Below are positions 6,480 to 13,105 of a stretch of 26,111 nucleotides of DNA, in pieces. The first letter of the stretch is position 1. Each line of letters begins with the position of its first letter. The DNA comes from a virus: the IMG/VR virus record IMGVR_UViG_3300020581_000029, positions 1 through 26,111 of that record; one strand, given 5' to 3'. The notes below the pieces were generated by a model. It did not search any database. It was not told the origin of the DNA and worked only from the letters and a program-made list of their open reading frames with translations. The position numbers and the translations under genes are program-made.

Positions 6480-6874
6480 TTAAAAGGATCTCCTCTCACA
6501 TCTTTCGTTTCAGAGTCACTCCACAAGAAGTTCTAGAATCTTTCATGGAGAGCTTCCTGACAGACCGAGAGGCCTTTCCATTGAATGATTGTATGATCGT
6601 AAGACCGACACCAAGAAATATCATACAAGGATTCAAAGATTGGTGGGAAGGCTTTTCTACGTTAGGCACTAAAGAGATTGAAGGTTACAAGTGCCGGCTG
6701 GTAATCCCTCCTAGAGAATCCATTCTTCCTCTCATAAAGGAAGCAATGCCAAAGCTAATCGAGATAGGTAGGAGGATCAATGAGCGAGGTGGGAAAGATC
6801 AAGAGGACCATGGGGTGGCAATATCGTCTAGCAGATCTACGCGAGGACATCAGAGACCTTCTGCGTCCAGGTGA
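6476..6874 (+). CDS. Hypothetical protein with overlapping C-terminus
   Basis: A 132-aa protein. Residues 1 to about 102 look like ordinary coding sequence. The last 30 residues (serine/arginine-rich) lie in the 95 bases that also encode the start of the next gene in another frame and look like read-through into its coding sequence. Either the overlap is real or a small indel has extended the frame. No family recognised. Confidence 0.5.
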   Translation: MIKRISSHIFRFRVTPQEVLESFMESFLTDREAFPLNDCMIVRPTPRNIIQGFKDWWEGFSTLGTKEIEGYKCRLVIPPRESILPLIKEAMPKLIEIGRRINERGGKDQEDHGVAISSSRSTRGHQRPSASR

Positions 6875-7082
6875 TCGTCTCTTCGTTGCAGAAGTAACCA
6901 GTGGGGATTCTGGAAAGAAGTACTGGGTCCAACTCTGTTTCCCAAAAGAAGGGAAGGTAATGTCAGTCTGCCAATGTAGTGCCGGCTTCTTCCAGTGGTA
7001 TCCTGGTGTCTATGGGATGAAGCCGTGTTGTAAGCACGCAGAGAATCTAATCCTGTTTCTAAGGGAGAAAGGAAAAATATGA
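6780..7082 (+). CDS. SWIM zinc-finger protein
   Basis: A 100-aa protein with the SWIM pattern CxC-xn-CxH: C64, C66, then C84 and H86 (with C83 adjacent), in a context typical of SWIM domains (VCQCSAGFF, CCKHAENL). SWIM fingers bind DNA or protein partners. TAGGAGG precedes the ATG; the stop overlaps the next start as ATGA. It is a second, different SWIM protein besides the one at 293. Confidence 0.7.
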   Translation: MSEVGKIKRTMGWQYRLADLREDIRDLLRPGDRLFVAEVTSGDSGKKYWVQLCFPKEGKVMSVCQCSAGFFQWYPGVYGMKPCCKHAENLILFLREKGKI

Positions 7083-7348
7083 GTTCTAACTTGAAAAAGA
7101 GAATCTCGGTGATCTCCAAAGCAGTGGAGAAAGGAAGGTCGAGAAAGGAAGGTCTAGAGAAAGGAGGAAGTTCTAGACTGGACACGATCGATCTGACTCA
7201 ACCTGACGTGGTCCAAATCCTAATTTCCAGAGATGGAAAAACTGTTTGGGTCAATATAGATGGAGTCTGTAGACTCCGTGTATGTAAAATCAAGAAACTA
7301 CTTATGGAAGACAACTATGGCAGAACGAGCTACCAAGCCATTCATTAA
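7079..7348 (+). CDS. Hypothetical basic protein
   Basis: An 89-aa protein with a basic N-terminus (including GRSRKEGLEKGG) and a short beta-rich stretch (VVQILISRDGKTVWVNIDG). Coupled to the SWIM gene by ATGA. The last 32 bases overlap the next gene. Not recognised. Confidence 0.5.
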   Translation: MSSNLKKRISVISKAVEKGRSRKEGLEKGGSSRLDTIDLTQPDVVQILISRDGKTVWVNIDGVCRLRVCKIKKLLMEDNYGRTSYQAIH

Positions 7349-7658
7349 CGAGGAAGGACAAGGCTACAAGAACGCTCAGCATGCTCAGTGGAGTGTTCTT
7401 GTCAAAGCCTCCTTGGAGGAAGCTCATCAGTTGTCTGAGTTCTTCCTGAGCCAATTTAACATGCGTTCCTGTCTGCACTATGACGATCAGTTCTTGTCAA
7501 TGTGTTACGGAGAAGCTGGTTCTGGTGCCGAACCCCTACGAGCAAGGCTAGTAGCTTTCACTATAGGATATTTCTATGGGAAAACTGGTAGGATGCTTGT
7601 AGAAGAGAGGAATCAGAACACAACAGTCATAAGAGAAAGGAGGATGGAAAAGCTATAG
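7317..7658 (+). CDS. Hypothetical protein
   Basis: A 113-aa protein. The ATG at 7317 follows GGAAG and gives a credible N-terminus (MAERATKPFIN); the frame extends upstream to 7260 inside the preceding gene. No recognised domain. Confidence 0.5.
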   Translation: MAERATKPFINEEGQGYKNAQHAQWSVLVKASLEEAHQLSEFFLSQFNMRSCLHYDDQFLSMCYGEAGSGAEPLRARLVAFTIGYFYGKTGRMLVEERNQNTTVIRERRMEKL

Positions 7659-7693
7659 GTCTAAATTTTCCCTTAATGGGGGAGGAGAAAAGA

Positions 7694-8368
7694 ATGAATC
7701 AGAAGCGTATCCTTGAAATGGTTCAGAGAGAGGTGGCTACGATTCGAGATACAGCTGACCTTCCTTCTGTACCAGTTGGGATGGAAGAAGACATGGTGAG
7801 GTTGGGGCATGATTCCAGAGATATTCTGGGATATCAACCTCTACACAAGAAGGCTGTCCTTGGTGGCAGTCGTCTTGCTAATACACTAATAGAACTCGGG
7901 ATTGAGGTGCTGTCACCGACCGCTATCCTAGAGTACGAAAGCAAACTGGGTCGTCCAAATCGTTACCTCGTCACAATGGTAGAACAGGGAATGGGAGTAT
8001 TGGATGAGGTAGATGATGGGGCAGACGATGAAGACGATGACGATGACGACGATGACACTGACGAAGCTAATGACGAGAGACAAGCTCGTATAACAAACTT
8101 CGAGTGGTATCGTACCAACATTCAAGATTACTCCAAACCAATCCCTCCACATGTTCTAGCGAAGGCGATCGAGATCAAGAAGGCTCTGCCAACCACTGAG
8201 TTCTTTGTTGAAGAGCTCAAGGCTGTTCCTGATCCTTTCCTGATCGCGTCCTTTGGCTCTAAAGATTACAAGGAGCAGTATTACATAGAAGTGTGGGAGG
8301 AGCCAACCTTCGAGAAACGAGCAACCAAGGATGCACCATCTAAGAGCAGTAACCGAAAGCAACGCTGA
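7694..8368 (+). CDS. Hypothetical protein with internal poly-aspartate stretch
   Basis: A 224-aa protein. Two folded-looking parts are separated by a run of about 20 Asp/Glu residues (near 115-133). The ATG at 7694 follows GGGGGAGGAG closely and is preferred to the ATG at 7676, which lies upstream of that site. The linker is encoded by GAC/GAT repeats like those at 11476-12043 and 22280-22525. Function unknown. Confidence 0.6.
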   Translation: MNQKRILEMVQREVATIRDTADLPSVPVGMEEDMVRLGHDSRDILGYQPLHKKAVLGGSRLANTLIELGIEVLSPTAILEYESKLGRPNRYLVTMVEQGMGVLDEVDDGADDEDDDDDDDDTDEANDERQARITNFEWYRTNIQDYSKPIPPHVLAKAIEIKKALPTTEFFVEELKAVPDPFLIASFGSKDYKEQYYIEVWEEPTFEKRATKDAPSKSSNRKQR

Positions 8369-9035
8369 AGACCGCAAGCGCCGTCTAGAAGCACAAAAAC
8401 AAAACAAAGAAATGCGCTCCGCCAAGCTAGAACGTACTCGGCATGGCGGAGCGCATGACGACGTCGAGTTAGTGAATATATTTCGCTCGCTTGGCATAGA
8501 CTTCTTCTCCGTACCAAGGGACCAGTTATTTGGGCTCATTCAAAAGACATGGGAAGGGCGTCGCATAGATGATATACCAGAAAGTGCGATTCCCTTCCTT
8601 TCTGAAAATTTCAATGTGAGACGAGTGTATGACGGAGAAGGTAGGGCACTCGTTCACTTTGAAAATCTCGAGGAGGAAAACATGAAGTTGCATACCCAGC
8701 TTGCAGAAATCTCTGGTCAGCCTAGAAAGATAGTAAAGGCTGTCATGGAGGCATTCCTCAAGCAAGTACGTCGGTCACTCAAGGCGGATCGTGGCATCAG
8801 AATCCCAGAATTTGGGAAGCTCTCGGTCCGGTATCGAAAGGCCAAACCGAAACGGAAAGGGAGAAATCCCTTTACAGGAAAGGAGGGATGGTTCAAGGCC
8901 AAGCCGGCAAGCAACAAGCTCAGGTTCTCTCCAGCGAAGGACTTGAAAAGGTTCGTTGCTGAAAAGATCGAAGTCATTGAGCCGAAGAAAAAGAAAGGCA
9001 AGAAGGGCAAGAAAAGTAAGAAACATAAGAAGTAG
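8331..9035 (+). CDS. HU/IHF-type DNA-binding protein with N-terminal extension
   Basis: A 234-aa protein. Residues 118-234 match the HU family: IPEFGKLSVRYRKAKPKRKG is the first arm strand, GRNPFTG the arm tip, and FSPAKDLKRFV the last helix; the tail is lysine-rich. HU proteins bend and wrap DNA. The 117-residue N-terminal extension is unrelated and unrecognised. Residue 118 is a methionine (ATG 8682) preceded by GAGGAGG, so a short HU-only form may also be made. A perfect 12-bp inverted repeat (8412-8456) lies inside the extension. The start at 8331 overlaps the previous gene by 38 bases and is uncertain; ATG 8412 is an alternative. Confidence 0.75.
   Translation: MHHLRAVTESNAEDRKRRLEAQKQNKEMRSAKLERTRHGGAHDDVELVNIFRSLGIDFFSVPRDQLFGLIQKTWEGRRIDDIPESAIPFLSENFNVRRVYDGEGRALVHFENLEEENMKLHTQLAEISGQPRKIVKAVMEAFLKQVRRSLKADRGIRIPEFGKLSVRYRKAKPKRKGRNPFTGKEGWFKAKPASNKLRFSPAKDLKRFVAEKIEVIEPKKKKGKKGKKSKKHKK
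8412..8456. repeat. Perfect 12-bp inverted repeat in a coding region
   Basis: ATGCGCTCCGCC at 8412-8423 is exactly complementary to GGCGGAGCGCAT at 8445-8456, with a 21-nt spacer. The first arm contains an in-frame ATG of the HU-like gene. Confidence 0.7.
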
Positions 9036-9049
9036 CTCCGCGTCCCCGG

Positions 9050-9097
9050 ATTCCGGCTCATCTAATCCGCACCAAAGGTGAGCCGGAATTTTTCTTT
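9050..9097 (+). terminator. Rho-independent terminator
   Basis: ATTCCGGCTCA (9050-9060) pairs perfectly over 11 bp with TGAGCCGGAAT (9079-9089), followed by TTTTCTTT. It lies just after the HU-like gene and closes the preceding transcript. Confidence 0.85.
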
Positions 9098-9111
9098 CCT
9101 ACGGAGTATGC

Positions 9112-9825
9112 ATGGAAGATGAAATAAGAAAACCTGAGAAGAGAGAATGGGAACTACAACGTGAAGCTGCTCAGAAAGCCAGAGTGGAGGAACTTCGTAA
9201 TTTCTGGCTCAGTAGAGTCCTACCTGGTAATAGGATTCTAGAGAAAACCTCTGGAATGACTGGAGAGGTATACAGGATCCACGAATGGGGCGTGGAAGTT
9301 TGGGTATTAGACATGAGCAATGCAAGACAGAATTGGCATTGGAACATGCTTGCTACCCGTTTCCCTAGGAAGATCAAGAGGTATCCACGTCCATTTCGGT
9401 TCCCGAGAGAAGTTCCAACGCAGTGTTGTCACTGTAGGATAGGTCGTATGGAAGTAGAAGGTGAACATGAAGTCCGATGCACACGATGTAAGCTCCTCGT
9501 TGGGGACGAGTCCTTCCCGAGAAGGATCAAAAGGGCATCGTCTTTTCTCAGAAAGAAGTACTCTCAGCCTGACAGTGGAAGGAAAGTTCGTAAAAGAGTG
9601 GTTAGACGAAAGAGGAAGGCATCACATCCTCACGCGAAGAGGAAATCACGAAGTAGAGTGGAACTTCGCTCCAGAGGAAGAAAGGAGAAAAGCAGCCATG
9701 GCAAGAACCAAAAAGAAGGGAATTCAAAGGTTCCCACGACTCAAGGAGCCCCAACGATTCCCCAGACTCAGGGAGCCGCAGAGATTTCTAAGACTCAGGA
9801 AGAAGAAAAAGGAGTAATTTTATGA
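9112..9825 (+). CDS. Zinc-ribbon protein with RFPR motifs; 3' half of frame doubtful
   Basis: The frame encodes 237 aa. Residues 1-80 are helical then beta-rich. Residues 83-100 contain RFPR, RYPR and RFPR in quick succession. C105/C106, C108, C123 and C126 make a zinc ribbon. From about residue 155 (base 9575) the frame becomes almost pure Arg/Lys/Ser, whereas the +1 frame becomes protein-like (GKFVKEWLDERG, HEVEWNF). The natural product probably stops or shifts frame there; a sequencing indel, a programmed shift or a second overlapping gene are all possible. The nominal stop overlaps the next gene as ATGA. ACGGAGT precedes the start. Confidence 0.55.
   Translation: MEDEIRKPEKREWELQREAAQKARVEELRNFWLSRVLPGNRILEKTSGMTGEVYRIHEWGVEVWVLDMSNARQNWHWNMLATRFPRKIKRYPRPFRFPREVPTQCCHCRIGRMEVEGEHEVRCTRCKLLVGDESFPRRIKRASSFLRKKYSQPDSGRKVRKRVVRRKRKASHPHAKRKSRSRVELRSRGRKEKSSHGKNQKEGNSKVPTTQGAPTIPQTQGAAEISKTQEEEKGVIL
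9698..9817 (+). CDS. 39-aa peptide made of RFPRL repeats
   Basis: The ATG at 9698 follows AAAGGAG and opens a 39-codon frame: a basic start (MARTKKKGI), three copies of a nine-residue unit (QRFPRLKEP, QRFPRLREP, QRFLRLRKK) and a lysine tail. The three 27-base units differ mainly at synonymous positions in this frame, so this frame is the one under selection, not the overlapping 9112 frame. It may be separate or the C-terminus of a longer frame-shifted product beginning around 9575. The function of the repeat is unknown; the same RFPR element occurs in six other proteins here. Confidence 0.6.
   Translation: MARTKKKGIQRFPRLKEPQRFPRLREPQRFLRLRKKKKE
9725..9805 (+). repeat. 27-base tandem repeat, three copies
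   Basis: Three consecutive 27-base units starting at 9725, 9752 and 9779 encode QRFPRLKEP-type blocks. Arg codons AGG/CGA/AGA and Pro codons CCA/CCC differ between copies while residues are kept; the third copy is the most diverged. Confidence 0.75.
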
Positions 9826-10031
9826 GCAAAATAGTTGTTGGTGGGAAGACATATACAGTTCCTGGTCCCACCAAACCAATTCCTCCTGGTTTGGAAGACT
9901 GTTTTGGTAGATTAAGAGACATGGATGATCACGGATGCAGAAATTGTCGTGTTAATGACTTTTGTGGTCAGGTCATGGAAATAGTTATCTTGGAGAATAA
10001 CCTGAAACATGACAAGAAGACTGTGGCGTAG
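9822..10031 (+). CDS. Small four-cysteine (CX11CX2CX5C) protein
   Basis: A 69-aa protein with IPPGLEDCFGR and cysteines C27, C39, C42 and C48, i.e. CX11CX2CX5C. This module is repeated with identical spacing in the 428-aa protein at 11410. Four cysteines suggest zinc or an iron-sulfur cluster. Start follows GGAG; the 3' end overlaps the next gene by 23 bases. Function unknown. Confidence 0.65.
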   Translation: MSKIVVGGKTYTVPGPTKPIPPGLEDCFGRLRDMDDHGCRNCRVNDFCGQVMEIVILENNLKHDKKTVA

Positions 10032-10758
10032 GATTCTCTCTATAGACTGGGACTACTTCGTGGATTGTAGAGAAATGCTGTATGTGGAGGACTACATTCA
10101 CTACTGCGGAGTAGAATGGTTGAAAAGAGAGAAGGTCTGGAAAGATAAGTATAACAAAACAGTCCGGGAGAAGGTTCCATTCACTGGTCCTACTCCACAA
10201 ACCTTTTTGAAGCACTTCGATCTCTCTGGAGTGAAATTCCTAGACATTAGACGAAGCCATGCAGAAATCATGGAAGTTCTCGGTGGAATTATAGCCGAAG
10301 GACGTTTGGGCTTGGGTGATCTGGAAGTGGTAAATGTGGATGCTCACCATGACATTCTGTATAGCAGAGAAGATTTGGCTGATTTCAAGATCAAGAGGTA
10401 CACTTGTGGTAATTGGGGTGGAACTCTTGTTCATTTTGGTCTAGCCAAATCCTTGACTCAAGTGTATCCCTCTTGGAGATCAAAGGTACGAGAAATGGTT
10501 TTCAAGGTGAAATTAGGTAGAGGAATCGATTCCTTTATCAGAGCTAAACGCTGGGCTGGGCTCCATCACGTACACGTGATAGAGAGCAGGTTGCACGCTG
10601 TCAAAGGGTTCAAACCAGATGTAATCTTCATTTGCTGGTCTGGACCTTGGGTTCCACCAGTCTATGATGATAAATTCGTGGAGTTGTGTAAAGCTGTCAT
10701 GAAAAGAGGGGGATTTGGTAATCCTGAGAACCATACCCTCCGCTTTCCACGATTCTAG
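10009..10758 (+). CDS. Arginase/UPF0489-like protein ending in RFPRF
   Basis: A 249-aa protein. ILSIDWDYFVD near residue 10 and VVNVDAHHDILY near 110 resemble metal-binding strands of the arginase/deacetylase fold and of UPF0489 proteins; NWGGTLVHFGLA follows, and FICWSGPWVPP lies near the end. The Asp/His content would suit a binuclear metal hydrolase, but activity and substrate are unknown. The protein ends LRFPRF, placing the shared RFPR motif at its C-terminus. It overlaps the upstream gene by 23 bases. A noncoding leader with a conserved motif follows. Confidence 0.5.
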   Translation: MTRRLWRRILSIDWDYFVDCREMLYVEDYIHYCGVEWLKREKVWKDKYNKTVREKVPFTGPTPQTFLKHFDLSGVKFLDIRRSHAEIMEVLGGIIAEGRLGLGDLEVVNVDAHHDILYSREDLADFKIKRYTCGNWGGTLVHFGLAKSLTQVYPSWRSKVREMVFKVKLGRGIDSFIRAKRWAGLHHVHVIESRLHAVKGFKPDVIFICWSGPWVPPVYDDKFVELCKAVMKRGGFGNPENHTLRFPRF

Positions 10759-10807
10759 TGAACGATTTTCGCAGCACGGAGTTTCATTCCTACTGTAGGG
10801 GGATTGA
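10757..10807 (+). promoter_or_regulatory. Conserved intergenic leader motif, copy 1
   Basis: Between two genes: TGAACGATTTTCG, then ACGGAGTTTCATT (10776-10788), then the palindrome CCTAC-T-GTAGG (10789-10799), then GGGGGATT before the GTG start. The 13-mer ACGGAGTTTCATT recurs exactly at 20708-20720, in the same position relative to a stop and a start. It could be a promoter or a 5'-UTR element. Confidence 0.45.
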
Positions 10808-11410
10808 GTGTACGATGTAAGAAGAGCACTCAAGAAATACAGAGGTTTGATCAAATGGACGGCAAGAAAGTACGCAATCAGAGGAAATTTCCGTCTATCC
10901 ATACCGGATCTAGAGGCAGAGGGCTTGTTAATGCTCGTGAAATGCTGCAGATCCTTCCCGAAAGGGCATGGAAGGTTCGGAAGGTACTTCAAAAGAGCAT
11001 GGTACAATCACCTGAAAAGTCTGATCCGATTTGGTTATCAGGACAAGCGTCTAGGAAGGGAGGTGGAACTTGAGGAAGCCTTCGAAGTCGCTCCTCGGGA
11101 TCAAATTGATCCATTTATTTCCCGTATGAAAACTAGAGCCAATGAGCTCAGTCCTTTTCTATCAGAGGACGCAAGGAAGTTCTTGATGGTGCTTGTTGAG
11201 CCAAGTGAGGAGGTGATGGAATACGCGTGGCGAGATTATTGTAGGAAGAGAAAGTTGCTTTCACAAGGTCTCACTGTGCGTGGTGGTAAAAAGTTTCGTA
11301 TCCGGATTCGGCATATTCGTGGAGCGCTCCACATGTCGAGACGCAGGATACGAGAGTTAGTACGGGAAATCCGCAGTGCTTACCGCAAATCTAAAGGGGG
11401 AAAGAAGTAA
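10808..11410 (+). CDS. Sigma-70-like factor (region 2 plus C-terminal HTH)
   Basis: A 200-aa basic protein. Residues about 10-70 match sigma region 2: LIKWTARKYAIRGNFRLSIP, then DLEAEGLLMLVKCCRSF (the DLxQEG helix) and GRFGRYFKRAWYNHLKSLIR (the FxxY-W helix that opens the -10 element). The C-terminal part (ALHMSRRRIRELVREIRSAY) looks like a recognition HTH. Such proteins redirect host RNA polymerase to phage promoters. The start is GTG 10808 with GTAGGGGG upstream. Its target promoters are not known; the repeated leader motif at 10757 and 20691 is a candidate. Confidence 0.7.
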   Translation: MYDVRRALKKYRGLIKWTARKYAIRGNFRLSIPDLEAEGLLMLVKCCRSFPKGHGRFGRYFKRAWYNHLKSLIRFGYQDKRLGREVELEEAFEVAPRDQIDPFISRMKTRANELSPFLSEDARKFLMVLVEPSEEVMEYAWRDYCRKRKLLSQGLTVRGGKKFRIRIRHIRGALHMSRRRIRELVREIRSAYRKSKGGKK

Positions 11411-12696
11411 TGAGCAAGAAGAAGGGCAGTAAGAAGAAAAAGAACAAGCGGAAGAAGGGCAAGCGGTCCCGGTCGGACGACGACGAAGAGGAGGAAACTA
11501 GCGAAGACGACGAGGACGACGACTCAGACGACGACGATGATTCTGAGGACGACGACGGGGACGATTCCGACGACGACTCAGATGATGACGACGACGATGA
11601 TGAGTCCGAGTCCAAGAAGAAAAAGAAGAAGAAAAAGAAGAAATCCAAAAAGTCCAAGGACGATGACGACGACGATGATGACGACGACTCGTCCGAGGAC
11701 GATGACGACGATGACGACTCCGATTCGGATGATGATGACGATGATTCCGACTCGGACGATGATGACGATGACGATGATGAGAAGTCGTCTAAGAAAAAGA
11801 AAAAGAAGAAAAAGTCAAAGAAGTCGGATGACGACGATGACGATGAAGATTCCGACGACGATGACGAGGACGATGACTCTGACTCCGATGACGATGACGA
11901 CGACGAGGATGAGGGAAAGAAAAAGAAGAAAAAGAAGAAGAAGAAAAAGTCCTCGGATGATGACGATGAAGACGAGGACGATGATGAGGACGAGGAAGAA
12001 GATGACTCGGACTCAGACGATGATGACGATGATGATGAGGGGGACGCGAAAGCGTCCTCCCTCGTCCAGATCGATGTAGACAAGTACAAACCCAAAGCTC
12101 CATCCATGACTATCCCGCCAGGGATTGAGGATTGTTTTGGTAGGTACAACGATCCTGACGTCCCGGAGTGTCAGAAGTGCGTTGAATTCAAACACTGTCG
12201 TGCAGTGCAAAGGGCTCGTCAGGAAGACGAAGAAAAGCAAGGAGGAAAGAAAAAGAAGATGAAAAAACACAAGAAGGACAAGAAGCACAAGTCGGAGGAA
12301 CGAGAAGAGCGGGAGGAAAAGAAGTCGAAGAAGAAATCGAAGAAGGAAAAGAAGGAAAAGAAGAGCAAGAAGTCGAAGGGGCTGTCTGATGCCGTGCAAG
12401 AGATTCTGTCTGCTTCCAAGGCCAAGAAGTATGGGGAGATCCAAGGGAAGGGATCCAAGATCTTCATCAAGGTCAATGGTCGCAGAACTGTACGAATCAC
12501 AAGAGCCAACACGGAGGATAAGTTTGTTGTCCAACTGCGGTCGAAGGTGGAACCGAAGAAACTCGGACTCAATAAGAAGAACTGGAAGAAGTCTGGGAAT
12601 CGGAAGTTCAATTACGTCGGCGATGCTGGAAAGGTTGCCAAGTCTCTGCGTATCGCCTTCAAGAAGCTCACCGCAGATTCTGACGACGACGAATAA
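11410..12696 (+). CDS. Block polyampholyte protein with C4 module and C-terminal domain
   Basis: A 428-aa protein. Residues 1-210 are four alternating pairs of lysine-rich blocks and Asp/Ser/Glu blocks, reminiscent of the alternating blocks of eukaryotic Nopp140/SRP40, and must be disordered. About 234-268 carry the IPPGIEDCFGR module with CX11CX2CX5C, as in the 69-aa protein at 9822. A second lysine/glutamate linker follows (about 275-325), then a folded-looking domain (about 328-420; starts LSDAVQEILSASKAKKYG) and an acidic tail. The acidic blocks use GAC/GAT/TCC codons. The reverse-strand Ser-rich frame is a shadow. Likely nucleic-acid or condensate related; function unknown. Start overlaps the previous stop (TAATG). 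Confidence 0.7.
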   Translation: MSKKKGSKKKKNKRKKGKRSRSDDDEEEETSEDDEDDDSDDDDDSEDDDGDDSDDDSDDDDDDDESESKKKKKKKKKKSKKSKDDDDDDDDDDSSEDDDDDDDSDSDDDDDDSDSDDDDDDDDEKSSKKKKKKKKSKKSDDDDDDEDSDDDDEDDDSDSDDDDDDEDEGKKKKKKKKKKKSSDDDDEDEDDDEDEEEDDSDSDDDDDDDEGDAKASSLVQIDVDKYKPKAPSMTIPPGIEDCFGRYNDPDVPECQKCVEFKHCRAVQRARQEDEEKQGGKKKKMKKHKKDKKHKSEEREEREEKKSKKKSKKEKKEKKSKKSKGLSDAVQEILSASKAKKYGEIQGKGSKIFIKVNGRRTVRITRANTEDKFVVQLRSKVEPKKLGLNKKNWKKSGNRKFNYVGDAGKVAKSLRIAFKKLTADSDDDE

Positions 12697-12721
12697 ATTC
12701 TGTACAATCAAGGTGCAGAAT
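12697..12721 (+). other. Post-stop hairpin
   Basis: ATTCTGTAC (12697-12705) pairs with GTGCAGAAT (12713-12721), nine pairs with one G-T wobble, immediately after the stop codon. Confidence 0.4.
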
Positions 12722-12725
12722 AGGA

Positions 12726-12756
12726 GGGGCAGAGGGATCTAAACGCTCTCTGCCCC
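12726..12756 (+). terminator. Terminator-like hairpin without T-run
   Basis: GGGGCAGAG (12726-12734) pairs perfectly with CTCTGCCCC (12748-12756). It follows the hairpin at 12697. There is no T-tract, so it may be an RNA-stability element or a weak terminator. Confidence 0.45.
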
Positions 12757-12775
12757 ACTACTGTTAGGAGGGAAA

Positions 12776-13105
12776 ATGCCAATTAGTGAAATCCCACCAA
12801 AGAGTGTGGTCTCGATGGGGATCTGCATTGGCTGCAAGAAGGAATGGTTCATGTCAGAGCGAGAGCACATGGACTGGTTCAAGCTGGTTGCAGAGAAGAA
12901 TTTCCATTGGCCTAGGCGATGTAAGCCCTGTCGTGCTTCAAAGAGATCTGGTCCTCGTCTAACTCTTGATGAAATCCATACTAGGATTAAGGTCATGATT
13001 ACGAAAGCTGTCGATGAAGAATACAATGGAGATCCAGATACTCTAGCACAGGATCTAACTGATGTAGCTACAAATCTGGAATTGGTAATGAGGAAACGTC
13101 AATGA
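12776..13105 (+). CDS. Zinc-ribbon domain protein
   Basis: A 109-aa protein. C17-x2-C20 followed by KEWF and, after a helix, RRCKPCR (C49, C52) is the pattern of the small zinc-ribbon family with a FxxxKGF-PRRCKPCR type ending. The helical remainder has no recognised domain. TTAGGAGGG precedes the ATG; the stop overlaps the next start (ATGA), linking it to the hypermodification-like gene downstream. Such ribbons commonly bind nucleic acid or ribosomal partners. Confidence 0.65.
   Translation: MPISEIPPKSVVSMGICIGCKKEWFMSEREHMDWFKLVAEKNFHWPRRCKPCRASKRSGPRLTLDEIHTRIKVMITKAVDEEYNGDPDTLAQDLTDVATNLELVMRKRQ

Noticed and set aside
11476-12043. GAC/GAT repeats as a CRISPR or satellite array
   Set aside because: No spacer structure; the repeats keep the reading frame and encode acidic residues.
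11537-12079. 180-aa Met/Thr/Arg-rich frame on the + strand
   Set aside because: Shadow frame of the same GAC/GAT repeats; its composition is explained by the repeat.
11391-12149. 252-aa serine/phenylalanine-rich frame on the - strand
   Set aside because: It is the reverse complement of GAC/GAT and AAG repeats of the acidic-block gene and has no ribosome binding site.
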